From Antrodiella citrinella (lineage: Eukaryota; Basidiomycota; Agaricomycetes; Polyporales; Steccherinaceae), in assembly GCA_004802725.1 (NCBI GenBank), contig SGPM01000185.1, positions 1 through 52,978 on the forward strand: 52,978 nucleotides of DNA, read 5' to 3'. Shown here in pieces: positions 35,929 to 47,640 of this stretch; within the stretch, counting starts at the first letter, position 1; each line of letters opens with the position of its first letter. The notes beneath the pieces are model-generated. The model had not been told where the DNA came from, ran no database searches, and worked only from the letters and a program-made list of their open reading frames with translations. A program made the translations under genes and the position numbers.

Positions 35929-35957
35929 GCCCCTCTCACGTTCCATGTGAGGGGCTT

Positions 35958-36383
35958 GATCTGAGCCTACGCATGTCCCGGCATGTCCAGCCATTGATCA
36001 AACCAAAATACCAATAACATGACAGCACATGCTCTAACCCAAAAAAATGGGACAAACTCTCATTTGAGAGCAGCTCCTAGACTCGCGTGGCCACTGGCAG
36101 TTTGTTCGCGCTCACCCAAAAACGCAAGAGGTGGGTGAGCTTGATGTGTATGGGGCAAAGCTACGACGTATACGAGTGGAATGCGCTCAAAAATGCTCTG
36201 AAATGATTAGACGAGTGTCAACAGATGTCTCAGAGGCTAGTAAATTTAAATACTGGCACATTCGCCGGTTTTCACTGGGCTTGAGTGCTTGAGCTATAGC
36301 AACTGTGAGGGACAGAAATGGAGTACAGTATCACAACAGAATAGGACATAGGCTACAGCAATGGAAGGAAGTACGAGATGGTG
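35958..36383. other. Intergenic, no gene supported
   Basis: 3' flank of the next minus-strand gene and the outer right flank of the element. Nothing else was seen. Confidence 0.5.
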
Positions 36384-39300
36384 CTATAAGACGACTGACA
36401 TGGACGTAAGGAAGCTCTTCACTCCGATCTGCTTATCATACAGAAGTCGGTGGGGGTCAGGGAGGAGTCTGAACGATCGCTCAGGCTGCTTGATGTCTGC
36501 CACTCTGACGAGCACGTAGACATCAGTCGGTGCAACATTTGGGTCGCTGATAGTGAGTTCTGCCGCCTACATTGCGACCAGTAGTTGAGCTTTGCGTCCC
36601 ATCTAATGACAAATGATTCAATACGTACCGTATCAAAATTCTCCTTCGTCATACGGAAATAGTCTTTCATGGGTCCTTCCGTAGTCTTCACGTCGACGTG
36701 ATAAGTCGGCCATCGAGGATTCCACCGATCTCGAACCTTGAGCCCGTACAAGATCTCTGTAAATTTGCCTTCCGTGTCTTGATAGGTGAACGCTGCGCGG
36801 GCGGTGCCTTCAAAAGGCCTGTCTTTGTACTCTGGCATATGCTTGCGCAGCTCGCTCGTCCAATGCTCGACACCAACACCTGGTAAATTCTTCCTCAAAA
36901 CCTCAAGTACCTAAGAGAAAGAGAACAGTCGGCCCTGCTTTCTTGAAGTAGCTTAGCTGAAAATGCAACTCACATAGAACTCTCCCAAAGTGTCCAATAT
37001 TGCGGTATTGGAGTCGGTGGGTGACTGCCAGGTACCATCGATAGACGGTGCGGGATAGTTAGTAGGTGAGGGGATGTTGATAGCTGTGGCTTGGGAAGCA
37101 GGCATGAAGGTCTGGTCTCGATTGCCCCCAGCGCCTGAAGCCCCGAACTTGTAATTGAGCGCATACTTCTTTGCGGGGGTAAGCTTCGCTCTGAAACCAG
37201 CCTCTCTGAGCTGGGGCTCAGCCGATATGAACACGTCAGACAAGTCGTGTCCTGCATTCGGGTTCTCGAACGTGACCGGTAAAGCTCCGGAGCCGTCATC
37301 CACAGTAGCGTACAATTCCTCCTCCTCTTCTTGATAATCTGCAACGGGCGCGATGGCCAGATGGTTGAACAAGGTCTCCACTGCATCCAGGTTATTGGTA
37401 AGTGCGAGATGAACCGCTGCAGGTTCCAGAGCCAGGAGCTGCGCCATCTTCTTAGAGAGAATCATATCACGGACGTCAGCGCGACACGAGTTCGAAATGA
37501 TGATAATGAGCTCTTCGCTAGTCTTGTTGCGCTGTATCTCCAGTGCGAGCTGGTCGGGAATGGAACGCGTCACTGAATCGATGGTATATGACGTCTCCAC
37601 ATTGTCGACCCGATGGACGCTGATTTCACGGAAGAAGACGCGAGATTGTCTGCCCGCAGGAGTATACAGGAGAAGCCTGTGTAATATAGATCAGATGGAA
37701 ATCACTTCAGAGGGTGTTGGGACACACCGTCGTATGAGACCCACACGCTCTGTATAACGCTTGGATAGTCCCGCATCACGCACCCGCTTTCCTACAGCAT
37801 GTGTTTGTCCCTTCACAACCTGGTCCAAGCACTTCAAGTAGGGCTTGAATTCGTCGTGTTCAAGGATGTACTTGATCAACTGAAGCGATTTCGCAGGCTT
37901 GTCCACCCACACGGGGTTGGCAATGATCGGGACGTGTCCGGCGAAGAGCTGTGCCAGAGCACCGGTACGATCCGGTAAGTAGAATGTGTCGGTGGCGGAC
38001 ATGAGGGTCAAACCGAGATCGGGAGTGTTGACTGGGAAGATCGCTTCGTTACGCAACGCGTAGATCCATCCCATTGGTATCGGTTTGGAACGTCGGGAGG
38101 CATAGTAGAGAACCTTGTCAATGTCGAGGAGGATATCCGACACCCTGCGGTATATTTCATTCGTGAGAGTCTTTCCTTTCCACTCAGCCGCGATGGGTTT
38201 GATTTCGTGGAGAAGGATCTCGGGAGAGCAGTCCGGAGCTACTCCTACGGCGATGAAGAAGAGTTTGAGGCGCGGGTGAGTATATTGCCACGCCAGTTGA
38301 CACTTCGATTGCACAGATATAGGAGCCACCCAAACGACGTCGGAAAGACCGAGCCATTCTTGCTTCTTCTGGAGTTTGTCCCTTGTGCAGAGGATGAGCT
38401 TGTATCTCTTGAACGCTTGCCTGAGAGGAATATCAATAGGGATACGCGAATATATAGTAATGCCTCTACGTACCGGATGGCCTTTGTATTGTCGCCCTCT
38501 TCCAGACGGATCTGCAACTGCATATACAGCTCAGTGACCTCGTCTGTCTTCACGTCAGGGCTTTCGCTGAGCCGAACGAGACGCTTCAACGAGTAGGCAC
38601 CATCAAGCTTTAGTGAGACACCAAGTTGGTCGAGGAATTGCCATGACGCGTCGTCGGCGTCCACTACAGGTAAGAACGGTAGGTCGTCGTACTTGACAAG
38701 TTTCGTCGTCGCCAGGAATGTTGCCTCCAGCTTCTCCGTCTTCCCATTTGTGCAGGTGACCTGCGTGGCACGCAACTCGGCCAGGGCCTCCGGAGAATTG
38801 ACGACCCTCTCCGACACATCCGGCCAATACTGCTTCAGTACGCGAAGGAGCTGGGCAGTCTTCAGCGATTGCAGGATCGTAGAGAACTCCGGGGATAGCG
38901 CTCCTTCTACTACACGTGGCGTGGTCTGAATACCGAGTTGGTCCTGCAGCCAGTTACACCAGGTCTTGAAGTCTTTACTGTCCGCAGGATAGAGTCCCAT
39001 ATACTCCGCCGATATGAATGGCGCTTTGAGGAACTGTGATAACGACAGCTCCGAATCCTGATACCGGGGATGGTCCATGTACAGGTCCGAAGACCTGAGA
39101 ACGTTGCCGTCTCCTGTGCTGACCCATAGGGTCAACGATTGATTGGTCAAGACGGATTCCAGTTCGTTGCGGTGGTCGAAGAGGTAGCGGACGTGAGCAA
39201 TCAAGGCGATGCGATTGATGTTTTCGTCCGCTTTGGCGTGGATGTCCAGTATACGACGAGCGATACCCTCCGGCTCGGCTTCCTTGATTCCCATCCTCTG

Positions 39301-41127
39301 GAACAGTCGATACCGAGCGGACGGAGGGTCAAGAGGGTGAACAAAGTACACCCCGAGATCAAGGGGGATGTCTGCTGTTGAAGGGTTGAAATGTATGTTG
39401 GGCAGCCACGAGGAGACCCATGACCCGTCGATGAGTGGAATGATCTTGAGACTCTTTATCGACCACTGCCTGTGCTCCTCTGCGTCCAAGATGTCCAGGA
39501 GATGGCTGCAAACGCTCTCATGCCACGTCTCGTCTTGCTCCCCGAGGAATGACGACTCATTGTACATCTCCCCGAGACCGGACACGAAATCATCGCGAGA
39601 CATAGGTCGTACCCCAAGTGCGAGCAAAACTGCCCTGTCGGTTTCCAGATCGTACTGGGTGGAGATGTAGAACCGCTCTTTGAGGAAGCGCGTCGGAATG
39701 AGAGGATTTCTGTCGGGCCCGCAGTACGGTTCCATGAGCACCGCGACGGGAGGGTGATATTCACCGTCGCTGCACAAGATGATGGGTTCTTGCCTCAGCT
39801 CCTCGAAGAGGTTATCCTGGACGGGCTTCATGAAACTGTCGCTGACGCCGTCTGGGATAAACCTCATCCACCGGAACTGGAGGCTGGGACGTAGCTTGAA
39901 TTCCGAGATGGCCTGTGCGAACGCTTTAGGAATGGCGTCACGAAGAGTGATGTTCCATTTAAGATCGCTGAGAATGTCTTCTCGACTGGAAGGTGTAAGG
40001 AAGTCTCCTTGAATCATGAACTGCACGTATAGTCAATATGATATTCAGCGAACACTGATGCTGGGCGTACCTTGAACCCGTAATTTCTGAGAGGCAGGAA
40101 GGCGTAGACTTCCTGATCCTGAACGATCGGCATCTCGTCCATAGAGAGGGGGAACGCGAGTACAAGCTGGCTCTCCGTGATGCCCCACCGCTTCGAATCC
40201 TCGGGCCACGTCTTCACTTTATGCTTGACCACCAGATATCTCTCCGTTTCCTCGACCCCATCTCTCGTCGACGTCAATATGATATCCGCCCTGGACTCGG
40301 TACGATAGAAACAGATCTTCTTCCCCTCGTATGTGACTTCCACTTGACGCAGCTTTCGAAGGAAGAGCAGGAGCGACGGCTGGATGTGGTTAAGATGGTA
40401 GGTCATATGCCGCACGTTGTCGTCGGTGAGTTTGAGACGGAACGTCGTCCAGCCCCTCCGCACTGCTTGTTGTTTGGTCCAGATGGGGGCAATCATCCCA
40501 AGTTCCTGGTTCTTGTCGAAATAGAAGGAATATTGACGGGACAGTACGTATACCACGTCGGCGATCTTGAAAACGGCCTTGAATCCTGCACCAAATAGTA
40601 AGCCTGGGCATATAACACGAGGATACGGAAGCTCAACCGACCTATGCCCTTCTCTCCTACAGATGTACAGTATCAGCACACGACTCAACCTTTCGAAACT
40701 AAGACGCGGACGTACCGATATACCCCTTCTGGTTCTTCTTCGTACTCGCTCCGATCTTGCACAGAGCCTTCACATTCTCTTCGTTGAAACCCAATTCATT
40801 ACACTGGATGACCAGCCATCCCGGCTCCAGCGAGATATTCAACGTAGGTGCATTCCCTGGGGCATACTTATTGTCGTCCGCATTCTGTATGAACTCCAGC
40901 AGGAAATGTGTAGTCTTCGAGTACAGCTCGTCACTCAAACTACAACACAGAAAGTCAGTATACAAATCACATCCAAACGCCACATCCTAGTCTAAAGATC
41001 CTAATACGCACCTATTCAGCGCGCGCGCCAAGTTTCCCCTCAACTCTCTGATCGCAGCTGCGACCCCCGGCTGTCCGTTGACCTGTATAAAGCCAAGCTC
41101 CCGTCTGATACCTTCAATGAGATCCAT
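36384..41127 (-). CDS. NO VEIN/sacsin-like protein: HSP90-type ATPase plus C-terminal DUF3883-like domain
   Basis: A large protein with an N-terminal histidine-kinase/HSP90-type ATPase domain, as in sacsin and plant NO VEIN. Nine exons (41127-41012, 40939-40716, 40656-40642, 40585-40071, 40020-38474, 38420-37738 corrected to 37728, 37676-36974, 36910-36629, 36566-36384) join in frame to 1,425 residues. The N-box FIQNADDN (Asn58) binds Mg-ATP. The glycine motif EKGIGFKAVF follows at about residue 115 and is partly encoded by a 15-base microexon. The C-terminal 150 residues contain EVLRKNLPG..HWTSELRK and WPTYHVDVKTT, the endonuclease-like DUF3883 pattern. The true last exon gives VYVLVRVADIKQ and PDPHRLLYDKQ and stops at 36384. 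A longer read-through frame after the last donor is not the protein. Cellular role in fungi unknown. Confidence 0.88.
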
Positions 41128-42212
41128 GAGTATAGGTTCACGCTGACTCGGATGGGGAGTGAGAGGAGATCATCGATATGCGAAACGAGCGATGGGATCT
41201 ATAAGCTCTGAGTGGGCCGCCCGTGCTCAATAACATGAGCCTCGAGGACGGCGCGTGTTTGACAGAACGCATGGAATGAATGGTATTATCGTCGCACATC
41301 TAGGTTTGGATACAATGAGTGGTGGGCTGTGTACACTGCATGGGGGTCAGTTCGATGTGGAGGGCAGGGAACAAGAGCAGGTACGCACCGCATCCAAATC
41401 GCATCTGCCACCTTCGCTCATACTCCTCCGCAAGAACCGAAACGACGCTAGAGAATGTGCCCGTACAAACCAAAAAAGGAGCCGAAAAAGGTCAATCAGC
41501 TTATGGAGTCAGGTTAACGAAATCGCATTGAAGACGGTAGAGCAACAGCATGGAAACAACCAGAACGACTGGCACTGACGGTGTCAAAAACGGTGCATCA
41601 AAGCGCGTCTCCGATTGGCTGGAGCTTTGCCATGCCTTAACAACATGTACAATACAGGCACAGCTGCAGCTAAATTTACGTCCCAGTGCATTCGTGCCAG
41701 AGACAACGTGGAAGTCGTGCTGTTACAGCCGTGTGCAGAACGATGTGCGGGTTGATAGTTTGTAAATTGTAAGCATCTCGTTTGGAAGGCCCGACTTCAT
41801 CTCAGTGACGTCCTCACCCTGCACGGCGACGTTCAGCACCCCTCACTTAGCTTGACGCGCCTCCATGAGCTATAGTTGGGTACCATCAAGTCGACGAATA
41901 TTCGTTCAAGAGTCACGACGAGGCCATTTCACGTTATTGACCATACGCAGGGCAGTGTTTCGACTCTGGTTTGGCGTCGACGCGAAGCTGGTCCCATCTA
42001 AAGATTCGGAACGAAGACAGACGGTGTTGTTGCAAGCGCACTGGTAGAGTGACAACCTCAGGTGTCACGGCATGGATATAGTGCATCTGGAATGCGATCG
42101 CCAATCGAGTGCGACCCACCGACCAGTCATTCGTACAATACAATACAACATAAACCTATTCTTCACGATGAATCTTACATCCCGACTTGACTTCCAGATC
42201 CTTGACACACGC
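41128..42212. other. Intergenic 1.1 kb upstream of the NO VEIN-like gene
   Basis: Holds the promoter of the NO VEIN-like gene and the 3' flank of the carnitine acetyltransferase gene. Frames are short. A tRNA-like D-arm pattern near 42030 is not supported by the rest of a tRNA. Confidence 0.5.
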
Positions 42213-45185
42213 TCAATACTCAGCGAGAGGGATAGCTTTGCCTACCCCACCGTAAGTCAGCTTCCCACGTCAGAATGAGTCGAGCAAGAACTTGAGAACA
42301 TACCTGTGCTATAATACGCAGGCACCCTCCTCCTCCCAAGCAGCTCCACATCACCAGAATCAAAGAACGAATACCCCGCTACACACATACCAATCAGCAA
42401 ACCTAACCCCATACACCAAGCAAATCACCAAACGCAGGTACTCACGAACAGTATACGAATCATCCTCCGCATACCCTCTATCGTCCTTATCCGGGCTGAT
42501 CCTCCCATTAATTGGTCTCCCCGTTTTAGAGTCCCTCAACGTCCCCGCGTGGTCGACGAACGGCTCGGGTCGCTGGTTCGCGGAGAGGTGTAGCTGAATA
42601 AGGATGCGTTGGACGTCTTTCAGGTAGGAGGCAAGTGTGTCGAGGAACCGACGGGTTTGGAGGTGTTTTGAAGATGCGCATCTGACCCACAAATCTCCAG
42701 TGAGTGCGCAAAACGCATAACGATGAGAAGGAAGAAGACGTACACAGAAATCCCATCATCCTTAATAATATACCCAATCCCATACCCATCCGCCGCAACA
42801 GGCCCGAACCCAAACAACCTCAACGCCGGGTTCCCGCAATTCGACGTCGAAAGGATCGACGTGCCAAGTGTGTGCCAGCCCGGGTCGGTGAAGATCGCGG
42901 GGAGAGGCACCTTATTCTCACTAGAGCTTGAGCTCGTGCCGCTGGAGGACGTCTCGCTATCGCTCGCGGGGGAGACGGCGCGGTCGGGCGAGCTCGAGGG
43001 GGCTTTCTCGCGCTCGCGTTGGAGGAGACAGTACAGAGCGTACAAGTGCCTGCAAAAAGGAAAGAGGTCAATACATGTTGGGTACGCCGGGTCGAACCGT
43101 CAAGCCTACTCACCTATCCTGTCCGAGTCCTTGACTACACTCCTTCGTCAACTTCACGTGCCCTTGACACGCCTTGCGCAGAGCAGCCATCTTCTGCGAC
43201 GGCGTGGCCTCGGAGAAGAACGTCTATACCGTCCGACACAGAAAAGTCAATAATCTCTTCCGAGTGGGGGTGTAGAGTGGACTCTAGACCGACCTTCACA
43301 AACTCCACGCTTTGCGGCTGGACCGTGCGTATAGCCTCCGTCCGTCCGTGCAGGAACGCCTTGGTCATAGCGGGCTCATACGTGCACTCGATCCGCCCTA
43401 TAAACAAAAGAAGCTCTCCTCGTCAGTGCAAACTCGTCATCCGCACGGGTGAAAACGCACCGTACAATCCGTAATACGCAGCCTGGAACGCCATCTGCAC
43501 AAACGCGTCCGGGCTAAACCCATGACTCGTAATAAAATTCTTCCCATACTCCTTAAACTCCAACGCCTGACAATCATTCTGGCAAATTAAATCACTGAGC
43601 CTCGTCTCCGCAAACCTGATCCCCGCGCGCAACTCCGGGTACAACGTCCATTCCAGCTTCTTCGGCGCTGTGTCGATGATGTACGACGGCGGCGAGGGGA
43701 CGGGAGGCGTGTGTCCGTGGTGTGCACGCGGAGGTTTGTAGGACTTGGCGTGCGGGGAGAGCGGCGCGTGGAAGAGCGTCGGTGCGGACGGGTTGATGGA
43801 GCGCGCGAGAAGCATCAGGCCTTCCGTGAAGATGTCTGCGGCGAATCTATTGCGTCTCTTTTGTCAATACAATATACTGTGTCGTCCCTATACGGAACGA
43901 AGTGGACGTACCGGAGTACGGTGTGTCCGTCGACTCCCGTATGTTCAAAGTTAATCCCTGCAGCTCCCGTGGCTGTGACGATGATTTGCAGCTTGTCGTA
44001 CCACCGGTTGGTGCACGTCCCGACTTGGACACCGTTCTTGAGGTGGTATGTACCGCAGAGAAAGTCATTGCAGAGTTCTGCGAGGTTGTCCGGATGCGCG
44101 TCGTCCAAACACACTACGAACAGCGCGTTATCGACGACCTCGAGACACGACTCATTATTTCTGTTCTTCGACAGCGCCTTTCTGAGCGAAGACCAGATCT
44201 TCCTATTCTCAGTCGAGAGCACGCCAATCGCGTTCCTAGCGACCTAGAATAAAACAATATGGTGGCGTGGTCAGCTGATACCCACACATATCGCAAGAAC
44301 AAGCTAACCTCATGAATCGGCAACTTATCGGCGTCGTTGATGATGGCCTGCAAATTGCGCAGGACCTCTCTTTCAGTGAGAACAGGACGATTGTCCATAT
44401 CAAGCACATCAAACCAGTCTGGGGAAAACGCGGTATGTGAGTAGATTGAGCGTTTGTGATGGCAGCATATGTCGCCATACGCACAGAACTGCCCACGTCG
44501 GAGGACGACGATGTGCCTTGACTCGCCATGTACCTCCATCCTACAGCCCCGCTGTGAGATCGAATGCATATAAGATGACGGAATTGAGAGTATATGGGCG
44601 ACGGGTACTCACGTCAGTCGGCACACGCGCCGTCCCAAACAGCCGCGTATACTGGTCCATATCGAGCGGCGTGCCGCGCACAGCGTCCGGCTCCAACATC
44701 CCCGCCCGGAGGTCATGTATGAACCCCAGAGACGAGACAATCAGGGACGCCGCGCGGGGGAGCTGGGAGCCCCGATCAGGCGTGGGGTCGTCTTCGAGTA
44801 CGAAGAACGGGTTGAGGGCGAGCACGACTGGGTCCGAGTGCGAGAGGTACGACTCGTACCAGAAGTCCTCGATGTAGCTGTATGCGCGGTCATCAGCTCG
44901 GACGAAAATCCTGAGTGAGCCTGAAGCTCACCTGGCTTTGTCAGCAGCCCACGCCTTGAGCTTCTCCTGGATCCGCGGTCCATCGCCCTCCAAGAACTCA
45001 TGCACAACCTTCCTCGTCTGCTCGTGGTCCTTCGCGTCCTGCAGACCCTCCAACGCCTGCAGATACCGGTTGCACGTGTCCTCCAGCGGCGGGACAGGTA
45101 GCTTTGGCAGCTCATCCTGACGGGCGAACGTCCGCGACGGAGCCGGGTTTGGCTGGAACTTCGTTACGGGCGACGCGGTGGCCAT
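42213..45185 (-). CDS. Carnitine O-acetyltransferase, cytosolic YAT2-like
   Basis: Transfers acetyl groups between CoA and carnitine, feeding acetyl units to mitochondria during growth on acetate, ethanol or fatty acids. Twelve exons on the minus strand join in frame to 757 residues, from the ATG at 45183-45185 to the TGA at 42213-42215. The catalytic His is His333 in the motif FEHTGVDGH (the family's EHxxxDG). N-terminal LPKLPVPPLEDTCNRYLQAL is the family signature, with WYDKLQIIVTATGAAG before the catalytic His. An unusual Ser-rich insertion (SSSPDRAVSPASDSETSSSG) lies near residue 580, and the end is GYSFFDSGDVELL then STGKAIPLAEY. No mitochondrial presequence or SKL-type peroxisome signal is seen. 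With the longer length, this favours the cytosolic YAT2 group over CAT2. It is transcribed away from DAD4 across 175 bases. Confidence 0.93.
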
Positions 45186-45360
45186 GTTTTGTTGGCGGAT
45201 GGGAGGAGAAAGATCTGTGGTGGGCTCTGAGATGAAATGCGGGGTAATAGACGCTGAGCGTACTAGCAGCGGGATCAGTCGGCATTCCGCGTCGCTGTTC
45301 GATCTCCGCGAGCGAACGCAGAGCGGTGTTTGAACCGTGTCCGGTTCCCCACCTCGAGCC
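45186..45360. promoter_or_regulatory. Bidirectional promoter, carnitine acetyltransferase / DAD4
   Basis: Only 175 bases separate the two divergent start codons, so both promoters must share this stretch. No TATA box is evident. Confidence 0.55.
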
Positions 45361-45674
45361 ATGGACAATCCTCATGCGGAACGACAGAACGTCCTCCTCC
45401 AGAGGATCATCAAGAATGCAGTACGTCTTGTGTTCCCTCCCGTAAGCCCCTGCGCTCACCATTCCCCACAGGACAAAGTGACCGAGACGATCGAGGAGCT
45501 GAACCTCTGTCTCGACGTACGTCTCCCCTCCTCCCTGAGACGCGTCTTTGACCTTGACCCTCACAGGAAATCATACGCGCCAACGAACGCGTCGTTATCG
45601 CTGCCGATCTCGCTACGAAGTACGGCAAGAATGTGCAGTACAACCTCGAAGCTATGAAAGGCAGCGAGTCGTGA
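45361..45674 (+). CDS. DAD4: DASH/Dam1 complex subunit Dad4
   Basis: A small kinetochore protein of the ten-subunit DASH (Dam1) ring that couples chromosomes to spindle microtubules in fungi. Exons 45361-45420, 45472-45516 and 45567-45674 join in frame to 70 residues, close to the yeast protein (72). The start MDNPHAERQNVLLQRIIKN and the end GKNVQYNLEAMKG match the conserved Dad4 ends (MENPH..., QFNLEA in yeast). The middle is a coiled coil with leucine heptads (VTETIEELNLCLDEI). The gene is small and split by two introns, so automated annotation could miss it. It shares a promoter with the carnitine acetyltransferase gene. Confidence 0.93.
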
Positions 45675-46209
45675 CGTCTGAGAGTTCGGGATCCAAAGAG
45701 GTGAGTGTGTGCTTGTGGCATGTGATATCCAGCTTATCATGGCTTTAGGATGATACTCAAAGAGACTGTACGGAGCCTTGTGCTTGGACGCGACACCACT
45801 CTTTGTACCAGCCTACGCGCCCCGAACCGATGCTATGGTGCAGAACACATGTTGGAAAGGAAAAGAGAACTGCATGTATGTACGCGCATCACTACTCTTT
45901 GTATATCCTAAATCCAAGGCAAACAACGAATGAACAGAATGGAAGAAAATGAACACTGATACAAAGTGGGGGGGCGGGTTCACAGGGTTGTGTCAATAGA
46001 AAAAACAAATGGATATGTACTAAATGCAGCATTTGGCCTTCCTCTACCTCTCATGCTCCCTCTCTGCGCCAACTCGTCCTCCGCTTTTCGTTCATTCATA
46101 CAACAGACACGCCCGGAACATACTTTAGTGAAAAAGGGAATAACTGATAGCTACGATTGGATTGCATTGTCCAGAGGGTGAAGGGATGGGATCAGATTGG
46201 CATTGTTCA
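45675..46209. other. Intergenic between converging genes
   Basis: 3' flanks of DAD4 and CNOT9. A G run of ten near 45967 and AT-rich stretches were seen, but no gene. Confidence 0.5.
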
Positions 46210-47470
46210 CTAATCGTTGAGATTGTTCAGTAAGGTAGTCAGGCAGCGCTTCGTGACCATGTCGTTCTGGGAAAGTCAAAGTCAGAGAATGAGATGTGGA
46301 GCAGAGAGGGACGACGCACCTTGAGCAGACCGGCGAAAGTCTGGTCTCGCAGGGGTTCAGGGAGACACGCTCTCAAGGCCTCACGAGCCCTGCATTCAAC
46401 GTCAATATCACGGGCATCTCACGCAAAGAAAGAAAGAACACACCGGAGATTGTCACTCAACCGCAAGTAACACCGCACCACATGCTTCAACAACCTCACC
46501 GCCTGCGTCTCCACCAACTGGTTCACCATGTTGCTCAACACAGTCCCGACCGCATAGAACCGTTCGTACGTGTGACAAATGTAGGTCAGCCCCGTCTCGT
46601 CGAGCAGGATCTTCTGCACGATGAAGATCGCCACAGTCTTGCTCAGCTCCGAGCCGGTCTCCATGATGCGGAGACAGAGCGGGATAATCTCGGTGGAGAG
46701 CAGGAAATGGATCACCGTGTTGTTATCATTTTGCTGGAAGGGACAGACATGAGAAACGACAACGATCAGCGTGGAGGGACACGTACCTTCACGAGGGCAC
46801 CAATGACGCCGAGGGAGGTAAGTCGGAGATATTCGAATGGACGAGTTTTGAAGGTAGTGTTCAAGAAGGGGTATAAGAAGAGGGGTATATGGGCTAATGG
46901 AATAGCGTCAGGAAGCGTCATGTGGTGTATTCGTGTTCGAGAAGCTGACCATTAAGAAATAGTTGCCTTGTGTCTGTGTGAGAAGCGACACATTGAAGGA
47001 GCGCTAGAGCGTTGCAGACGCGGTTCGAGACATGGGCCGTCAGGTTCGGGGGCGACAGGAGGGGATACACGGACACGATCTCCTGCAGAAGGGCCGGCAT
47101 GATCCCTGCAGCCAAGTTGAGAAAAATGGCGTAACTGCGGAGAGAATGGAGACGTACCGAACGAATGCCACAAAACCAAGGCGAGTTCATCGAACTGCTC
47201 TCGCTTCTTGCTCAGCTCGAGCAGAGCACCCTCTCTGGAAGCCGGGTCCAAGAGGTCCACGACAAGCGTGTATATTTTCTGCTCTTCCTGTACGGCGAGG
47301 GCGGCAGCAGGGGAGCCATCTGCGAAGGAGGCGAGGGATTGTTCTGGGGTGTGAAGACCGCCTGCGTTGGACTGGGCGTCGGAGTAGCCGATGACGGCTG
47401 AACGCTGGTAGGGGTTGTATAGGTTGTGCTGGAGATACGAGAGGGGTTTGGGAGAGATGAGGCCCGCCAT
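46210..47470 (-). CDS. CAF40: CNOT9/Rcd1 (Caf40), CCR4-NOT subunit
   Basis: A core subunit of the CCR4-NOT deadenylase complex that docks RNA-binding partners. It consists of six armadillo repeats. Exons 47470-47158, 47105-46950, 46893-46787, 46733-46444, 46389-46320 and 46266-46210 join in frame to 330 residues, close to the 299 of the animal protein with a longer N-terminus. Highly conserved blocks are visible: [82 protein letters not shown] and [12 protein letters not shown]. The start at 47470 ([10 protein letters not shown]) is preferred. The same frame is open 114 bases further upstream, into the promoter shared with SEA4. Confidence 0.96.
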
Positions 47471-47640
47471 TGCGGCCAACGGTGAGGAAGGCGCAGTGAA
47501 CGACGATGAACGCACTGACCAAGGAATCAAAGGACGCCGGGAACGGGCTCCGGCCGCGTGAAACGCCGGGGTGTCGCCGGTCATGTCCCGCTCACCGTCT
47601 CCCGTAACTTACACGACCTGGAACATCGCCCGTAGCCACC
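47471..47640. promoter_or_regulatory. Bidirectional promoter, CNOT9 / SEA4
   Basis: 170 bases separate two divergent start codons. No TATA box is evident. Part of it stays open in the CNOT9 frame, so one start could be further upstream. Confidence 0.5.

Larger units (their letters stand above)
35015..35957. mobile_element. Candidate non-autonomous element with hairpin-flanked inverted repeats
   Basis: Both ends carry the same block in opposite orientation. The left end (35043-35090) reads TTGTCGCAAAGTAGGG, then a variable few bases, then ACATGTTTTGATACAAA. The right end (35882-35928) is its reverse complement. Immediately outside each block is a hairpin with a different sequence. On the left CCCTCCAC pairs with GTGGAGGG (35015-35040). 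On the right AAGCCCCTCTCAC pairs with GTGAGGGGCTT (35927-35957), with two unpaired bases. About 790 bases lie inside, without a recognisable coding region. The layout suggests a foldback or MITE-like element mobilised in trans. No target-site duplication could be identified, partly because of the N gap on the left. The superfamily is unknown. Confidence 0.55.

Noticed and set aside
41998..42073. Possible tRNA or tRNA fragment (GCGCACTGGTAGAGTG pattern)
   Set aside because: No matching acceptor stem, no anticodon stem and no TTCGA T-loop at the right distance.
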